A DNA stretch of 64,000 nt from G965215055 sp965215055 (lineage in GTDB: Bacteria; Pseudomonadota; Gammaproteobacteria; UBA4575), in contig OZ244046.1 in NCBI GenBank assembly GCA_965215055.1, forward strand, positions 1,615,648 to 1,679,647, given 5' to 3'. This document shows, piece after piece, positions 1 to 9,804 of this stretch (positions are counted from its first letter, which is position 1; each line of letters opens with the position of its first letter). The position numbers were made by a program, and so were the translations under genes. The notes beneath the pieces are model-generated. The model was given only the letters and a program-made list of their open reading frames with translations, was not told the DNA's origin and did no database searches.

Positions 1-1005
1 CGTGAGGCTGCAGTGCGCGATATGCGCCGCCTGGACGTACCGCTTTTTCAGACAACTCTGGATTCTCTGGACCTATTTGGAGTCGATGGTGAACGGCAGC
101 CTGATTTCTTTGAAGCTAATGTAATATCGACGGTGCAGGATCGCGTGCAGACGATTACCAAGCTTGCCGAAGACGAGAGCAAGGCTTGGTTGTATTCCGG
201 ATTCGGGATGCGTACCGGCAACCCTGCTTGGCGCCGTCCAACACGGGCGTCTCTTCCTCCTGCCAGTGCTGCCGACTTGTTGGCTTGGGCGGATGAGATT
301 GCGTCCGATATAGTGCGCCTTGCTATTACTGCTGGGAATGGTGCTCCAACTTGGATTGGCCTGATGCATGATGTTTTCAATGGCTGGCAAGGATTGGGCT
401 CGCTCACTTTTGACGTTCTTACGGGCCGGGCTGGTTTAGCCTTGGCGTTGTTTAAATTGGCTCGATCGCTGACCCGCCCTGATCTTGCTGCTTTGGCCTG
501 TGAAACCCTTGTCGGCGCAGGACAGGACTATATTGAATATCTTGATATGTGCCTTCCCTTGGGTGCCGGTTATGTTGTCGGTGGCGGCGGTCTCATTACC
601 ACGCTGGCGCAGGAGTCTGAACTTCGTCCACAGGCACGTCAGGTTTTTGATGCAGCGTCAGGGAAGAAAATATGGATGCAATCAGGTGAAGACTTCATCT
701 CGGGTCTCGCGGGCTGGCGCGAAGCTGCTCGCACGCTCGACGAGCCGATGCCTTCTTCACACGGCAAAGGCCGCCCCTATGCGCCGTCTGCCAAAGTTCG
801 GCTGAAACGCTGGCTCGAGCCGAAGCATAATGTACCTCTTTGTCCCAGTCCTCGTGCAGCGGCCTGCCTTCGCCGGGACCGGGACAGGCACGGAAGCTGG
901 TTTGCTGCCAAGTGGATAGATGATCGGCATAATCTTTCCGGTATTGATGGTGTTTCTGCACTTGCGTTGGATTTTGTACGGCTGGCAAAAACCGCGGGCA
1001 ACTGA
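1..1005 (+). pseudogene. LanM-type lanthionine synthetase, C-terminal remnant (open at left edge)
   Basis: The frame is open from base 1, so the gene begins outside the window. The first part (RRLDVPLFQTTLDSLDLF) matches the end of the LanM dehydratase domain. It is followed by the start of a LanC-like cyclase domain (GWQGLGSLTFDVLTGRAG, then DFISGLAGWREAARTL). LanC cyclases coordinate zinc through a Cys and a Cys-His-Gly motif in the second half of the domain. Here the sequence passes from SGLAGW through a low-similarity stretch straight to a typical LanM C-terminus (NLSGIDGVSALALDFV), and no CHG motif is present. I infer an internal loss of roughly the catalytic half of the cyclase. The product is unlikely to close lanthionine rings. 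It lies upstream of a truncated transposase and on the same strand as the TolC-like gene. Confidence 0.75.
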
Positions 1006-1157
1006 CGCATTACGTTCACAGGAGTTGTATCTGTGTAGATTGTGACACCATACCCCTATTCTCAATTGACCTTACGGATACTTTTCAAATAGCTTTAAAT
1101 AATTGTGTTTCTGTATTACCATATAGATATTATCTGATTTCCAGGGGGAATGCGGCC

Positions 1158-1712
1158 ATGGCGCGACCGGTTTCTGTATTGAAACTAACGAAGGAAGAAA
1201 AGCGCGAGTTACAGCGTCGGATAAGCACCGACACAACAGCCAAGCGCGATCATTTTCGCGCCCGCATTGTACTGCTGAGGTCGGAAGGGGTGAAGCAGAA
1301 GGACGTGGCGGACCAGCTTGGAGTTAGCTTGGTAACGGTAAATAAATGGTCGCAACGGTTTGAACGTGAAGGACTTGACGGCCTTCGCGACCGGGCTGGG
1401 CGCGGCCGCAAATCATCGATTCCACCGTCAATAGTCCAGGAAGTGATTGGGTTGGCGACGCAAATTCCACTAGGAAGGATGCGCGCGAGGAGCACGCGGG
1501 AGATAGCAGCAAAAGTCGGTATTTCACCGGCAAGTGTCCGGAGGATTTGGAGTGCCAACGAAATCAAACCTCGTCGAAAACTAATGGTCAAGGCTTTGAA
1601 TGATCCGCAATTGGAGGCTAAACTGTGGAACATCATTGTGGCCTGTGCCTCGATTCTTCAGGTAAGTCCTCCGCGTGATGATAGAAATGCCATTGAGCAC
1701 AACGAGAACTAA
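1158..1712 (+). pseudogene. IS630-family transposase, N-terminal fragment
   Basis: The 184-residue product starts MARPVSVLKLTKEEK and carries the paired helix-turn-helix DNA-binding region of IS630-type transposases (QKDVADQLGVSLVTVNKWSQ, about residues 48-67, and a second HTH, TREIAAKVGISPASVRRIW, about 113-131). IS630 transposases are about 340 residues and carry a DDE catalytic domain after the DPQLEAKLW segment. Here that segment is followed by about 30 unrelated residues and a stop, so the catalytic domain is missing. No inverted repeats were recognised around it. It is a dead insertion-sequence remnant between the decayed LanM gene and the TolC-like gene, and shows that mobile elements reshaped this locus. 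Confidence 0.8.
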
Positions 1713-1819
1713 TTGTCCATAGGATATGGCATCGCAACTACAGCTTTTTCTTGTTTTGTAGTAGCAAGTCAAAGAGGCTAGTGTATCTATCGCTTAACTT
1801 CTTTTATCAAAAGCAGGGG

Positions 1820-3223
1820 ATGAGCTTTTTCCAGCTCGTTGTTCTAGCGGTACTTTTTACGGTTGTTGCGCCTGCCCATGCGTTGACTATTGAGGAGGCA
1901 TTGGCCAAGGCCGCCCGCGAAAATCCGACTTTGCGTGCCGCGCGTGAGGCCGCCCGCAGCCGGCACGAAGGGGTTCCTCTCGCCCTGTCAGCCTGGATGC
2001 CAACCCTCCAGGCATTCGGCAGTCTCACCGAGAGCGATTATAGAGAGGCAAACATGTATTCTAATTCGCCGCATTTTGGCAATCCCGAGCCACACTTTAG
2101 AGACCGCAGCGATACCTGGTCGAGAGGGCTTTCCCTGACTCAGAATCTTTTCCGCAGTGGCAGGGATATGGCAAGGCTGTATCAGGCCTCCGAAGAGGTG
2201 CTGCGCAGCCACGCCAGCGTCGAAGAAGTGGAGCAGACGCTGTTTCTGCGCGTGGCTACAACCTATCTGGACGTGATTCGCGCCAAGCGCACTGTCGACC
2301 TGCGCGTGGCGTCTCTGGTAGCTTTCGAAGAGCGTTATCGCGAGACTGAAGCGCAGTTCCAGATCGGAGACCGCACTCGCGCCGATTTGGCGCAGGCCGA
2401 AGCCGAGCTGAAGATTGCATCCGCAGATGTAGTTTCAGCAAAGGCCGAGCTTGCTGCGCAGCGCGCCTTGTTTGAAGAACTGGTTGGGATGCCGCCCGCA
2501 GGTCTCAGTCCGGCGGATGAACCACCCGGTCTGCCGGAAACATTGGAAGAGGCGCGTCATTTGGCGCAGAAGGATCATCCGGCGATACACGTCGCCGAGT
2601 ACGGCCTGCGTGCTGCCGGATATACAGTGAAAGCCGCCGCAGGAAAGCTGGGGCCAAGCGTTGACCTGGTAGGCTCGATCAATACCACCGATCAACTACA
2701 CCGGACAACGAGTTTCCGCCGTGAACTGGATACGATTAATAGAAGCCTGTCTTTGGAGTTGACGGTCCCGTTGTACTTGGCCGGTCGGGTTGGGGCAGAG
2801 GTCCGCCAGGCAAAACATGGCCAGGTGCAATATCGTAACCAATTGTTGGCCGCCCGGCGCAAGGCAGTGCGAGAGGCAACTGCCGCCTGGCGTGACCTGG
2901 ATGCGGCACGTTACTGGCTGAAGGCGACTGCCGCTGCGGTTACAGCGTCACAGGTGGCACTGGAGGGAATTCTGCGCGAGGCAGCGATAGGCGAACGTAC
3001 CACGCGTGAGGTGCTGGATGCCGAGCGGGATTTTGTCTCGCGAAGAGTCAGTGCGCTGTCGGCGGAACGTGACGTCATTGTACGAGCGTATACCCTTCTC
3101 GGTGTGGTCGGTGCACTGACGAGTCGGCGACTTGGAGTTGAAGGGTTGCCTGATCTTGACCGCGAAGCCGAGCAGACGCGGTGGAACCTGATGCCTGGCA
3201 TTCTCTCAATTGGCGGGGACTAG
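1820..3223 (+). CDS. TolC-family outer-membrane channel of the peptide exporter
   Basis: This encodes an outer-membrane efflux protein that would complete a type I secretion path across the envelope. From the chosen ATG the product begins with a signal peptide (FFQLVVLAVLFTVVAPAHA), then LTIEEALAKAARENPTL, the usual start of a mature TolC-like protein. Two long Ala/Glu/Arg-rich helical segments follow in duplicated form (about residues 110-240 and 320-450), as in the TolC barrel. The length of 467 residues is normal. A TTG at 1751 would add 23 non-signal-like residues and is less likely. The gene converges on the ABC transporter operon, overlapping its last gene by 4 bases. Its role in peptide export is inferred from the neighbouring HlyD and ABC genes. 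Confidence 0.85.
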   Translation: MSFFQLVVLAVLFTVVAPAHALTIEEALAKAARENPTLRAAREAARSRHEGVPLALSAWMPTLQAFGSLTESDYREANMYSNSPHFGNPEPHFRDRSDTWSRGLSLTQNLFRSGRDMARLYQASEEVLRSHASVEEVEQTLFLRVATTYLDVIRAKRTVDLRVASLVAFEERYRETEAQFQIGDRTRADLAQAEAELKIASADVVSAKAELAAQRALFEELVGMPPAGLSPADEPPGLPETLEEARHLAQKDHPAIHVAEYGLRAAGYTVKAAAGKLGPSVDLVGSINTTDQLHRTTSFRRELDTINRSLSLELTVPLYLAGRVGAEVRQAKHGQVQYRNQLLAARRKAVREATAAWRDLDAARYWLKATAAAVTASQVALEGILREAAIGERTTREVLDAERDFVSRRVSALSAERDVIVRAYTLLGVVGALTSRRLGVEGLPDLDREAEQTRWNLMPGILSIGGD

Positions 3224-6141
3224 ATGAGTTGGCGCTTGGCCAGTGCAGTGAAGGCGCCGTTTTTTTCCATCAAGTCGTCATAGGTGCCGCTCTCGACGAT
3301 TCGCCCTTCTTCCAGTACGTAGATCAGGTCGACGTTACGAATCGTGCTGATGCGGTGAGCGATTACCACGCGAGTAACGCTCAGCTTTTCCAGGGATGTC
3401 TGCACCAGCAACTGGGTGCGGTTGTCCAGGGCGCTGGTAGCTTCGTCAAACAACAGGATGCGCGGCTTGTGTGCAAGTGCGCGGGCAATCAGCAGGCGCT
3501 GTTTCTGTCCACCGGAAAGACCTACCGCACCTTCGGACAAAACCGTGTGCAAGCCCATCGGCATGCTCCGGATGTCTTCTTCGAGCCCGGCTGCACGCAC
3601 CGCAGCCCAGGCTTCGTCCATGGTAAGCGTGGACGAGCCGGCAATGTTCTCGAAAATACTGCCGGGGACAAGCTGGCCATTTTGCAGGACGACGCCCATG
3701 TGCCGACGGGCAGCAGGCAGGTTGAGACTGGCCAGATCGTATCCGTCAAGGAATACCGTACCCGAATCCGGTTGTTCAAAGCCTAGCAGCAGACGGTAAA
3801 CCGTCGATTTGCCGGAACCGGACGGGCCAACGAAGGCGACGTAGTCGCCCGGGTGGATATGAAAGGATACCTCCTTGACCGCGTCCGGACCTTCTGGCAG
3901 GTAGCGAAAGGTAACATCCGCGAATTCAACCTCTCCGGAAAGATCTTGTGGGTCGATGCCGGAGGTGGTGGTCTCCGGCTGGGCTTCGAGAATTGGTTGC
4001 ACCCGTTCGAATAACGGGATGACGGATGCCACGGTTGTCCATGCACTGGTCAGGCCGATCACTGCTGCTGCAAACTGCCCGAAAGCGGCGTTAAACGACA
4101 GAAAAGCGAGGAGGTCGAATGAAGGTTGTGTTTCCCCTTCGAGGAGCATGTACCAGATGAAGGCAAACAGGCCGAGCAATGCCATCGGCATGAACAAGCT
4201 GTTGACGGCGTGTTGGCCGGCCGCCCAGTAACGTGCAGAGAGCGTTTCCTTTTTTTGTCTGGAGTATTGTTCTGCCCAGCGCAGAAGCGCGTAACACTCG
4301 GCGTTGGCCACCCGCAGCTTGGAGAGTCCCGTAATCATCTGGAAAATGAGGCCATCAAGCATACCCTGTATACGGAAAGCAATACGATGATGGCGCATCT
4401 GGCCTCGTGTAAAAATCCATGTAATACCGACCAGCACCAATACAAGGCCAGCTGCACAAAGAGCCAGCGACCAACTGTAATAGAACAGCAGTGCAAAGCT
4501 GAAAATAGAAAACATGCCACCGATTACGGCGTTTGCAGTAGCTCCGGTCAACAATTGCCGAATTACTCCGATGCCGTTTGCCCGGTCAGCCAGGTCACCA
4601 GCGGTAAAGTTTCTGAAAAACGGTGCCGGCAGGGAGATCAGCCGGCTCCAGATAGCGGCTTGCAGGCGTTCATCTACCCTGCCTTCAATTCTGAGCTGTG
4701 CAAAGGTGCGCACGATGTCGAACGTGACAGTGCCAAAAGCTGCCAAGGTTAATGCCGCAAGGGCAGCGATCCACTGTGCCGTATCCACGCGTGGAATGAT
4801 ATCGACCAGAAGGTGGCCGGTCAGGATTGGCAGTAGCAGAGCGACCAGTGCGCCGAGCACGGCCATGCCGAGCACGGTCATTATGTCTCGCCCGTGTTTA
4901 CGAAATGCGTGAAGCAGCGCATTTTTGCCGTCCTTCACACGGTCGGGAAAAGGCATGTAAAGCATCATGCCAGTATGCTGTAACTTGGTGGTTTCCTGGT
5001 TACCTACCGGTAAATCGGCGCCTGTTTCCGGGTTCACTGCATGGTAAGTACCGCGCCCGTCTGGAAGCAGGCAGAGCGGTTGTCGAGTCTCGGTCGTGAA
5101 ACCGATGAAGGCAGGTCCGTCCCGACGATGCCAGCCTGGAGTCAGCGCAATCGGCCGCGTACGAGCGTTTGATGCGTGCATGAGCGATTCGAGAGATTCG
5201 TTCTTGCCTTTTCCCTGCGAAACGTTCGGCAGATCGAGGGAGATGCCGTGGAATTCGGCAATCAGGTTTACCGCTGCACGCAGTGGCGTGGCAATTTTGG
5301 CACCGGCAGGTGCTATTTTGTCCCTTCCGCTTCCCAGGGTACTGTCCAAATGCTGGAAGACGCGGCCCGTGATGGTGTGGCGGGCTTTACTTGCATCTCG
5401 ACGGCGTTGTTGCAGGGATTGGGTTGCTTCGGCCATGGCAATGTTCGAGAACTCCAGGGTTCGTGTGCCGAAACGGTCGAAAGCAGGCCAGAGTTGATTC
5501 TTGATAAGGACAGTTGGCGTGTACACGGCTGAAACCTCGGTATCCATGTCAAGGTCGACCCAGACTCGCTCAGACAACGGGAGGGCCGGGTCCTCCGGTA
5601 CCACAATCATATCCTGGTGTCCGATGAACCGTACAGGCTTGTTGGCGGAAACCCAGATGGTGTCAGAATGCTGCGCACTCAGGGAGGACCCTGCAGGGTA
5701 GGGCACGTTGGGCTCGGCCTCCAACAGCATGGCATTTCGTGGCGTGTATTTACCCCGGGCCATGAATTCCGACAGGCGGATAATCCATGCGTCTACCCAG
5801 ATCGTTGAAGCAATGTCAAAGCTGTCTGCGGAAATTCCCTCACGTTCTCCCTTGATGATAACGGTATCCCGAGAGGGTACGGCAAGCAGGGCGCGAGCTT
5901 GATTTACCTGCCCCGGTGCTGCGAATATGGGGGTGCCGAAGGCCATGCCGTCGGTCGGGATGCGGGTAATAAAAGGCCGCCGGTCGACTGGTTTTTGGTT
6001 GTGGAGTTCGACTGCAAAAATATCCAGGCAGCCCTTCTCGACGTAATAGACGTGCTCGGGATTGTCCAGCAAAAATGGCTGATCGCCTCCGGTCTCGAAA
6101 GACCGGCCACGGATACGCTCGATGATAGAAGGTTCGGCCAT
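3220..6141 (-). CDS. NHLM-type bacteriocin ABC transporter, permease/ATP-binding protein without peptidase
   Basis: This 973-residue inner-membrane exporter subunit matches the second ABC protein of NHLM microcin systems. About 400 N-terminal residues form a cytoplasmic region without the C39 Cys/His pair. A six-helix ABC membrane domain follows (about 410-710), then a nucleotide-binding domain with Walker A GPSGSGKST (about residue 771), signature LSGGQKQR (about 872) and Walker B/D-loop ILLFDEATSALD. It starts 2 bases after the peptidase-containing ABC gene stops, so the two are translationally coupled and probably form a heterodimer. It is the last gene of the hlyD-ABC1-ABC2 operon. The substrate is most likely the double-glycine peptides encoded at 10.8-12.4 kb. 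Confidence 0.88.
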   Translation of the reverse strand: MAEPSIIERIRGRSFETGGDQPFLLDNPEHVYYVEKGCLDIFAVELHNQKPVDRRPFITRIPTDGMAFGTPIFAAPGQVNQARALLAVPSRDTVIIKGEREGISADSFDIASTIWVDAWIIRLSEFMARGKYTPRNAMLLEAEPNVPYPAGSSLSAQHSDTIWVSANKPVRFIGHQDMIVVPEDPALPLSERVWVDLDMDTEVSAVYTPTVLIKNQLWPAFDRFGTRTLEFSNIAMAEATQSLQQRRRDASKARHTITGRVFQHLDSTLGSGRDKIAPAGAKIATPLRAAVNLIAEFHGISLDLPNVSQGKGKNESLESLMHASNARTRPIALTPGWHRRDGPAFIGFTTETRQPLCLLPDGRGTYHAVNPETGADLPVGNQETTKLQHTGMMLYMPFPDRVKDGKNALLHAFRKHGRDIMTVLGMAVLGALVALLLPILTGHLLVDIIPRVDTAQWIAALAALTLAAFGTVTFDIVRTFAQLRIEGRVDERLQAAIWSRLISLPAPFFRNFTAGDLADRANGIGVIRQLLTGATANAVIGGMFSIFSFALLFYYSWSLALCAAGLVLVLVGITWIFTRGQMRHHRIAFRIQGMLDGLIFQMITGLSKLRVANAECYALLRWAEQYSRQKKETLSARYWAAGQHAVNSLFMPMALLGLFAFIWYMLLEGETQPSFDLLAFLSFNAAFGQFAAAVIGLTSAWTTVASVIPLFERVQPILEAQPETTTSGIDPQDLSGEVEFADVTFRYLPEGPDAVKEVSFHIHPGDYVAFVGPSGSGKSTVYRLLLGFEQPDSGTVFLDGYDLASLNLPAARRHMGVVLQNGQLVPGSIFENIAGSSTLTMDEAWAAVRAAGLEEDIRSMPMGLHTVLSEGAVGLSGGQKQRLLIARALAHKPRILLFDEATSALDNRTQLLVQTSLEKLSVTRVVIAHRISTIRNVDLIYVLEEGRIVESGTYDDLMEKNGAFTALAKRQLI

Positions 6142-6143
6142 GA

Positions 6144-8336
6144 TCAGTTGGAGGTAATCAGTTCGCGATACAGGCCTTCTTCCTCAATCAGGGCTTTATG
6201 TGTGCCGCGCTGGGCAATATTCCCATGATCGAGCACGATGATTTCATCAGCATCCCGAATCGTGGTGATACGATGGGCGATGATCAGACAGGTGGCGCCT
6301 CGTTGCCGCAGACGATCGTCGATCTCAAGCTCGGTCACCGGGTCTAATGCGGCCGTCGCTTCGTCGAGCACCAGCACGGCAGGATCGGAAGCGAGTGCGC
6401 GAGCAATTTCCAGACGTTGCCGCTGCCCACCACTGAAATTCAGTCCGTTTTCACTGACCGCGGTGTTCAGTTTGCCGGGCCGGGACATGACTACGTCATG
6501 CACAGCAGCATCGCGCAGAGCCTGGGCCATATCGAATTCCGAAACGGTTGAATCCCAGAGAGTAATGTTGTCCTGGACGCTGGCTTGGAACAGGACAACT
6601 TCCTGGTCTACGTAGGACACGAGTTCGGCAAAGTGAGCAGGTGAAATTTCCTGAAGGTCATAGCCGTCAATCCGTACGGTCCCGGACCATGGCGTCAGCA
6701 GTCCGCAAACCAGCTTGGCAATAGTAGACTTGCCACTTCCGGAACCTCCGACCAGGGCCACGCGTTGCCCGGGCTGTACCGACAGGCTGAAATTCTTGAT
6801 CAAGGGTGGCTCCTGGGCATTGTAGCCGTAGGTAATGTTGTCGATAACGAGATGCCCACGGGCCATCGGCAGTTCTTTCGGTTTGTGATCCGTCATGCCC
6901 TGGGCGGTACGCGGGTCGGGTACATAGTTCATGACGTCGTCGAGTCGGGCGATATCGCCTTTGATAGTCTGGATGTTGGCACCGAACTGCACCAGCCCTG
7001 TGATCGGTTGGGTGAAACGATGGGTCAGAGTTTGAAAGGCGACCAGCCCACCAATAGTAAGCGCACCTTCAAGGATGCGCAGACCGCCAACTCCGAGTAC
7101 GGCAACCGTGGTAAGCGAGGAAAGCAGCGGCGGCACCACGTTCAGGAGGTTCGTGAGCATCCCCAATTCCTGCTGAGCGACGAGGGAGTTGGCGTGAATG
7201 CCTGACCAGCGGGTGAAAAATTCGCCTTCGCTGCCGTTGGCTTTCAGAGTCTCAATCATCCGAATACCGTTGATGGAAGCTCCAGCAAGCTTGCCGTGCT
7301 CCTTGAGCAGGCGTCGATTGGAATGCTCCCGGGCGCGGGAGACGAACCGCAATGCCAGCAGGTTGAGGACGACCATGGCGAGTGCGACCAGCGTCAGTAC
7401 CACGTCGTAGGAGAGCATAACCAACCCAAAAAATAACATGGTTAAAACGTTGATCATGTTGGTTGCGAGGTCACCTGCGATCAATCGCGCAACTTTATCG
7501 TTTGACATGACTCGGGCTGCAATATCGCCAGCGAAGCGCTGGCTGAAAAATTCCATCGGCAGTGTCACCACGTGCCAGAAGAAGCGAGAGGTCGTGACGA
7601 GGGAAAGCTTGGTCTCCATCCGGGCCAGGCAGATTTGCTGCAGCCAGGTCAAGGCAGCCTGCATGATGGCTGCCGTTCCCAGCCCAACCAGGAGCGCGAC
7701 TACCCAGTATCCGCTCCTCTGGATCATGACCTCGTCCACGAACACCTTGATGAAAGTTGGCACGGCGAGACCGGGAATAACCAGTATCAGGGTTGCCAGC
7801 ACGACGAAAGACAATGCTACTCGCGCTTTGCCGAGACGGGTGCGTAAGCCGCTTGTAACGCCCGGTTGTTTGGCGTTGCGACGGAACTCAGGCCCTGGTT
7901 GAAAGCCGAGACAAATACCCGTAAAGCTTTCATCAAATTCTTCCAGGGAAATTTTCTGGAAACCTTCACCCGGGTCGTTGATATAGACGGAGTTACCTTT
8001 GATTCCTTCAACCACAATGAAATGGTTGAATTTCCAAAAGATGATCATGGGGAAAGGAAGATCGAACAAGCGCATAGGTTCGCGTCGGAAACCCTGGGCA
8101 AAGAGTCCGTATTCGCGTGCCGCCCGCAGTACGTTGACCGCCTTGCTGCCGTCACGCGAGACACCACAGCGCACCCGCAACTCCTCCAACGGGACCCAGC
8201 GGCCGTAATGAGCGAGGATCATACCAAGGCAGGCGGCACCACATTCGGTTGCTTCCATCTGCAGGATGGTTGGTACCCGTCTCCGCCCGCCCCGGTGGTG
8301 GTTCAGGTTAGGTCGAAACTCAGGGGTTTCGCTCAC
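6144..8336 (-). CDS. NHLM-type bacteriocin ABC transporter with N-terminal C39 leader peptidase
   Basis: This 730-residue protein both cuts and exports double-glycine peptides. The N-terminal C39 peptidase domain has its catalytic residues in place: Cys32 in QMEATECGAAC, His105 in FNHFIVVEG and Asp121 in INDPGEG. A membrane domain spans about 165-450. The ATPase has Walker A GGSGSGKST (about 530) and signature FSGGQRQR (about 633), followed by VLVLDEATAALD. C39 peptidases cleave after Gly-Gly in leaders carrying an acidic/hydrophobic ExxV-type approach, which is exactly the pattern of the six peptides encoded nearby (EMEEVSGG). The start overlaps the end of the hlyD gene by 4 bases (ATGA). 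All residues needed for activity are visible, so this exporter looks functional. Confidence 0.93.
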   Translation of the reverse strand: MSETPEFRPNLNHHRGGRRRVPTILQMEATECGAACLGMILAHYGRWVPLEELRVRCGVSRDGSKAVNVLRAAREYGLFAQGFRREPMRLFDLPFPMIIFWKFNHFIVVEGIKGNSVYINDPGEGFQKISLEEFDESFTGICLGFQPGPEFRRNAKQPGVTSGLRTRLGKARVALSFVVLATLILVIPGLAVPTFIKVFVDEVMIQRSGYWVVALLVGLGTAAIMQAALTWLQQICLARMETKLSLVTTSRFFWHVVTLPMEFFSQRFAGDIAARVMSNDKVARLIAGDLATNMINVLTMLFFGLVMLSYDVVLTLVALAMVVLNLLALRFVSRAREHSNRRLLKEHGKLAGASINGIRMIETLKANGSEGEFFTRWSGIHANSLVAQQELGMLTNLLNVVPPLLSSLTTVAVLGVGGLRILEGALTIGGLVAFQTLTHRFTQPITGLVQFGANIQTIKGDIARLDDVMNYVPDPRTAQGMTDHKPKELPMARGHLVIDNITYGYNAQEPPLIKNFSLSVQPGQRVALVGGSGSGKSTIAKLVCGLLTPWSGTVRIDGYDLQEISPAHFAELVSYVDQEVVLFQASVQDNITLWDSTVSEFDMAQALRDAAVHDVVMSRPGKLNTAVSENGLNFSGGQRQRLEIARALASDPAVLVLDEATAALDPVTELEIDDRLRQRGATCLIIAHRITTIRDADEIIVLDHGNIAQRGTHKALIEEEGLYRELITSN

Positions 8337-9580
8337 AGTCCGAAAATCTTGTTGATCAAAGGTACAACAAGGGCAATGGGGGGTTGCTTGGAAACTTCGA
8401 TCTCGACATTGGCCAGCGTACCGGTGGTCAGCGTTACGTCGCTGGCCTTCGGTGAGGTCCAGGTGTATCCGCTCACGGTTGACGGATCTGGTATGAGAGT
8501 AATACGGCTCTCGTAGGGTGGTCCACCGCGGGAAAGGATCTGGGCCAACTCCCGATTCTGGAGGGCTGCAATCATGCCTTCAATACTGGCGGGAAAATCA
8601 GAAATAGTTTTGACTGTACCGATCATAGCGCCATATTTTTCGCGGCGTACCGAAGTTGGCGACACCAGGGCCTTCATACCTGCCTCAATCCGTTTACCTT
8701 CGGTGGGCGGTACGTACACCAGCACCTCGAATCCTTCCCCGCCGGCCTCAATACTGAGTATGGGTTGTCCGGCAGGGAGTAGAGAGCCGATGGTTGCTTT
8801 GATTTCGATCACCCGTCCAGAGGACGGCGCCAGTATCCGGTTGGTTCCCAGCGAGGTTTTGAGCCGATTCACCTCGTTCTGTGCGGCCTGCAGTTGCAGT
8901 TCCGCTTCAGTGACAAGAGCCTTGAGGTTGTTGCGGCGGCGCAGTTCCTGGGACTCCAGATCGTCTCGTCGCCGCATAATGTCCAGCAGTTCGCGCTGGG
9001 CCCGGTCAAAGGTTTGCTGGCTGCGTTCTACGGTCACCCGTGTGACCGTATGATCTTCAAAAAGTTTTTGATGGTCTTTCAGACGTTTACTGGCTGCCTC
9101 CAGTGAGCGTTGTGCGTTATTTTCCAGCAGTGCTAATCGGTCACGCTGGCGTACAATATTCTGTTCAACCAGAGCGTTCTCCTTTTCCATTGCTACCTTG
9201 CGTTCATCCAGTGCCCGTGTCCTTTCCGTTACAGTCAGGCGCGCGTTTCGATAGATTTCTTGCGTCTCCTGGTGCACAATCTCGGCTACCAGTTCATCTT
9301 TTTCGACCATGTCGCCGACGGTAGGGATGATCCGGGCTAACGAGCCGCTGCCTGAGGGTACCGCGTCGATGACTCGTCCGCCCCGGGTCAGGAAAATGCC
9401 GTCGGCGTCTACAAAAGTTGAAACCTCTCCAAGAGCTGACCAGGTCACGACGGTGGCTGCAGCCACTGTCAACATGGCAAGCACCAGCCATGACTTGGAT
9501 GTAGTTACAGTGAGCGCACGGTCCAGTTGTTCGGGTGTTTCCAGTTTCTTCAGCGCTTCTTTGCGGAAAAGCTGTGTCAT
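8333..9580 (-). CDS. HlyD-family periplasmic adaptor, NHLM bacteriocin secretion protein
   Basis: This 415-residue membrane-fusion protein should bridge the ABC exporter and the TolC-like channel. It has one transmembrane segment near the N-terminus (SWLVLAMLTVAAATVVTWSA, about 30-49). A beta/lipoyl half (TRGGRVIDAVPSGSGSLARI) comes next, then a long alpha-helical coiled-coil hairpin (about 110-235). The second lipoyl half (ILAPSSGRVIEIKATIGS) and a beta-barrel domain end the protein. It is the first gene of the minus-strand export operon. Its 224-base upstream region is shared with the divergent hydrolase gene and should hold the operon promoter, although I could not pick a convincing one. 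Confidence 0.9.
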   Translation of the reverse strand: MTQLFRKEALKKLETPEQLDRALTVTTSKSWLVLAMLTVAAATVVTWSALGEVSTFVDADGIFLTRGGRVIDAVPSGSGSLARIIPTVGDMVEKDELVAEIVHQETQEIYRNARLTVTERTRALDERKVAMEKENALVEQNIVRQRDRLALLENNAQRSLEAASKRLKDHQKLFEDHTVTRVTVERSQQTFDRAQRELLDIMRRRDDLESQELRRRNNLKALVTEAELQLQAAQNEVNRLKTSLGTNRILAPSSGRVIEIKATIGSLLPAGQPILSIEAGGEGFEVLVYVPPTEGKRIEAGMKALVSPTSVRREKYGAMIGTVKTISDFPASIEGMIAALQNRELAQILSRGGPPYESRITLIPDPSTVSGYTWTSPKASDVTLTTGTLANVEIEVSKQPPIALVVPLINKIFGL

Positions 9581-9804
9581 GCGCGGGGTTTACTCTTGTA
9601 GTTGCGGGGCGGGCGGCTGTCTAAAAGACTTGGTTCATTCGCGAAAATACGATATGCGGCATCGAGAATATACTTTTACCCTCGCATTTTCCACGTTAAT
9701 AGTAAATAAGCAAGCTTTAGCAAGTGCAATCTTACTATTTTCTGCCGACAGGATGCGGATTAATGGCGATATCAAACTGCCAAACTTTGTATAATTGAGT
9801 ACCT

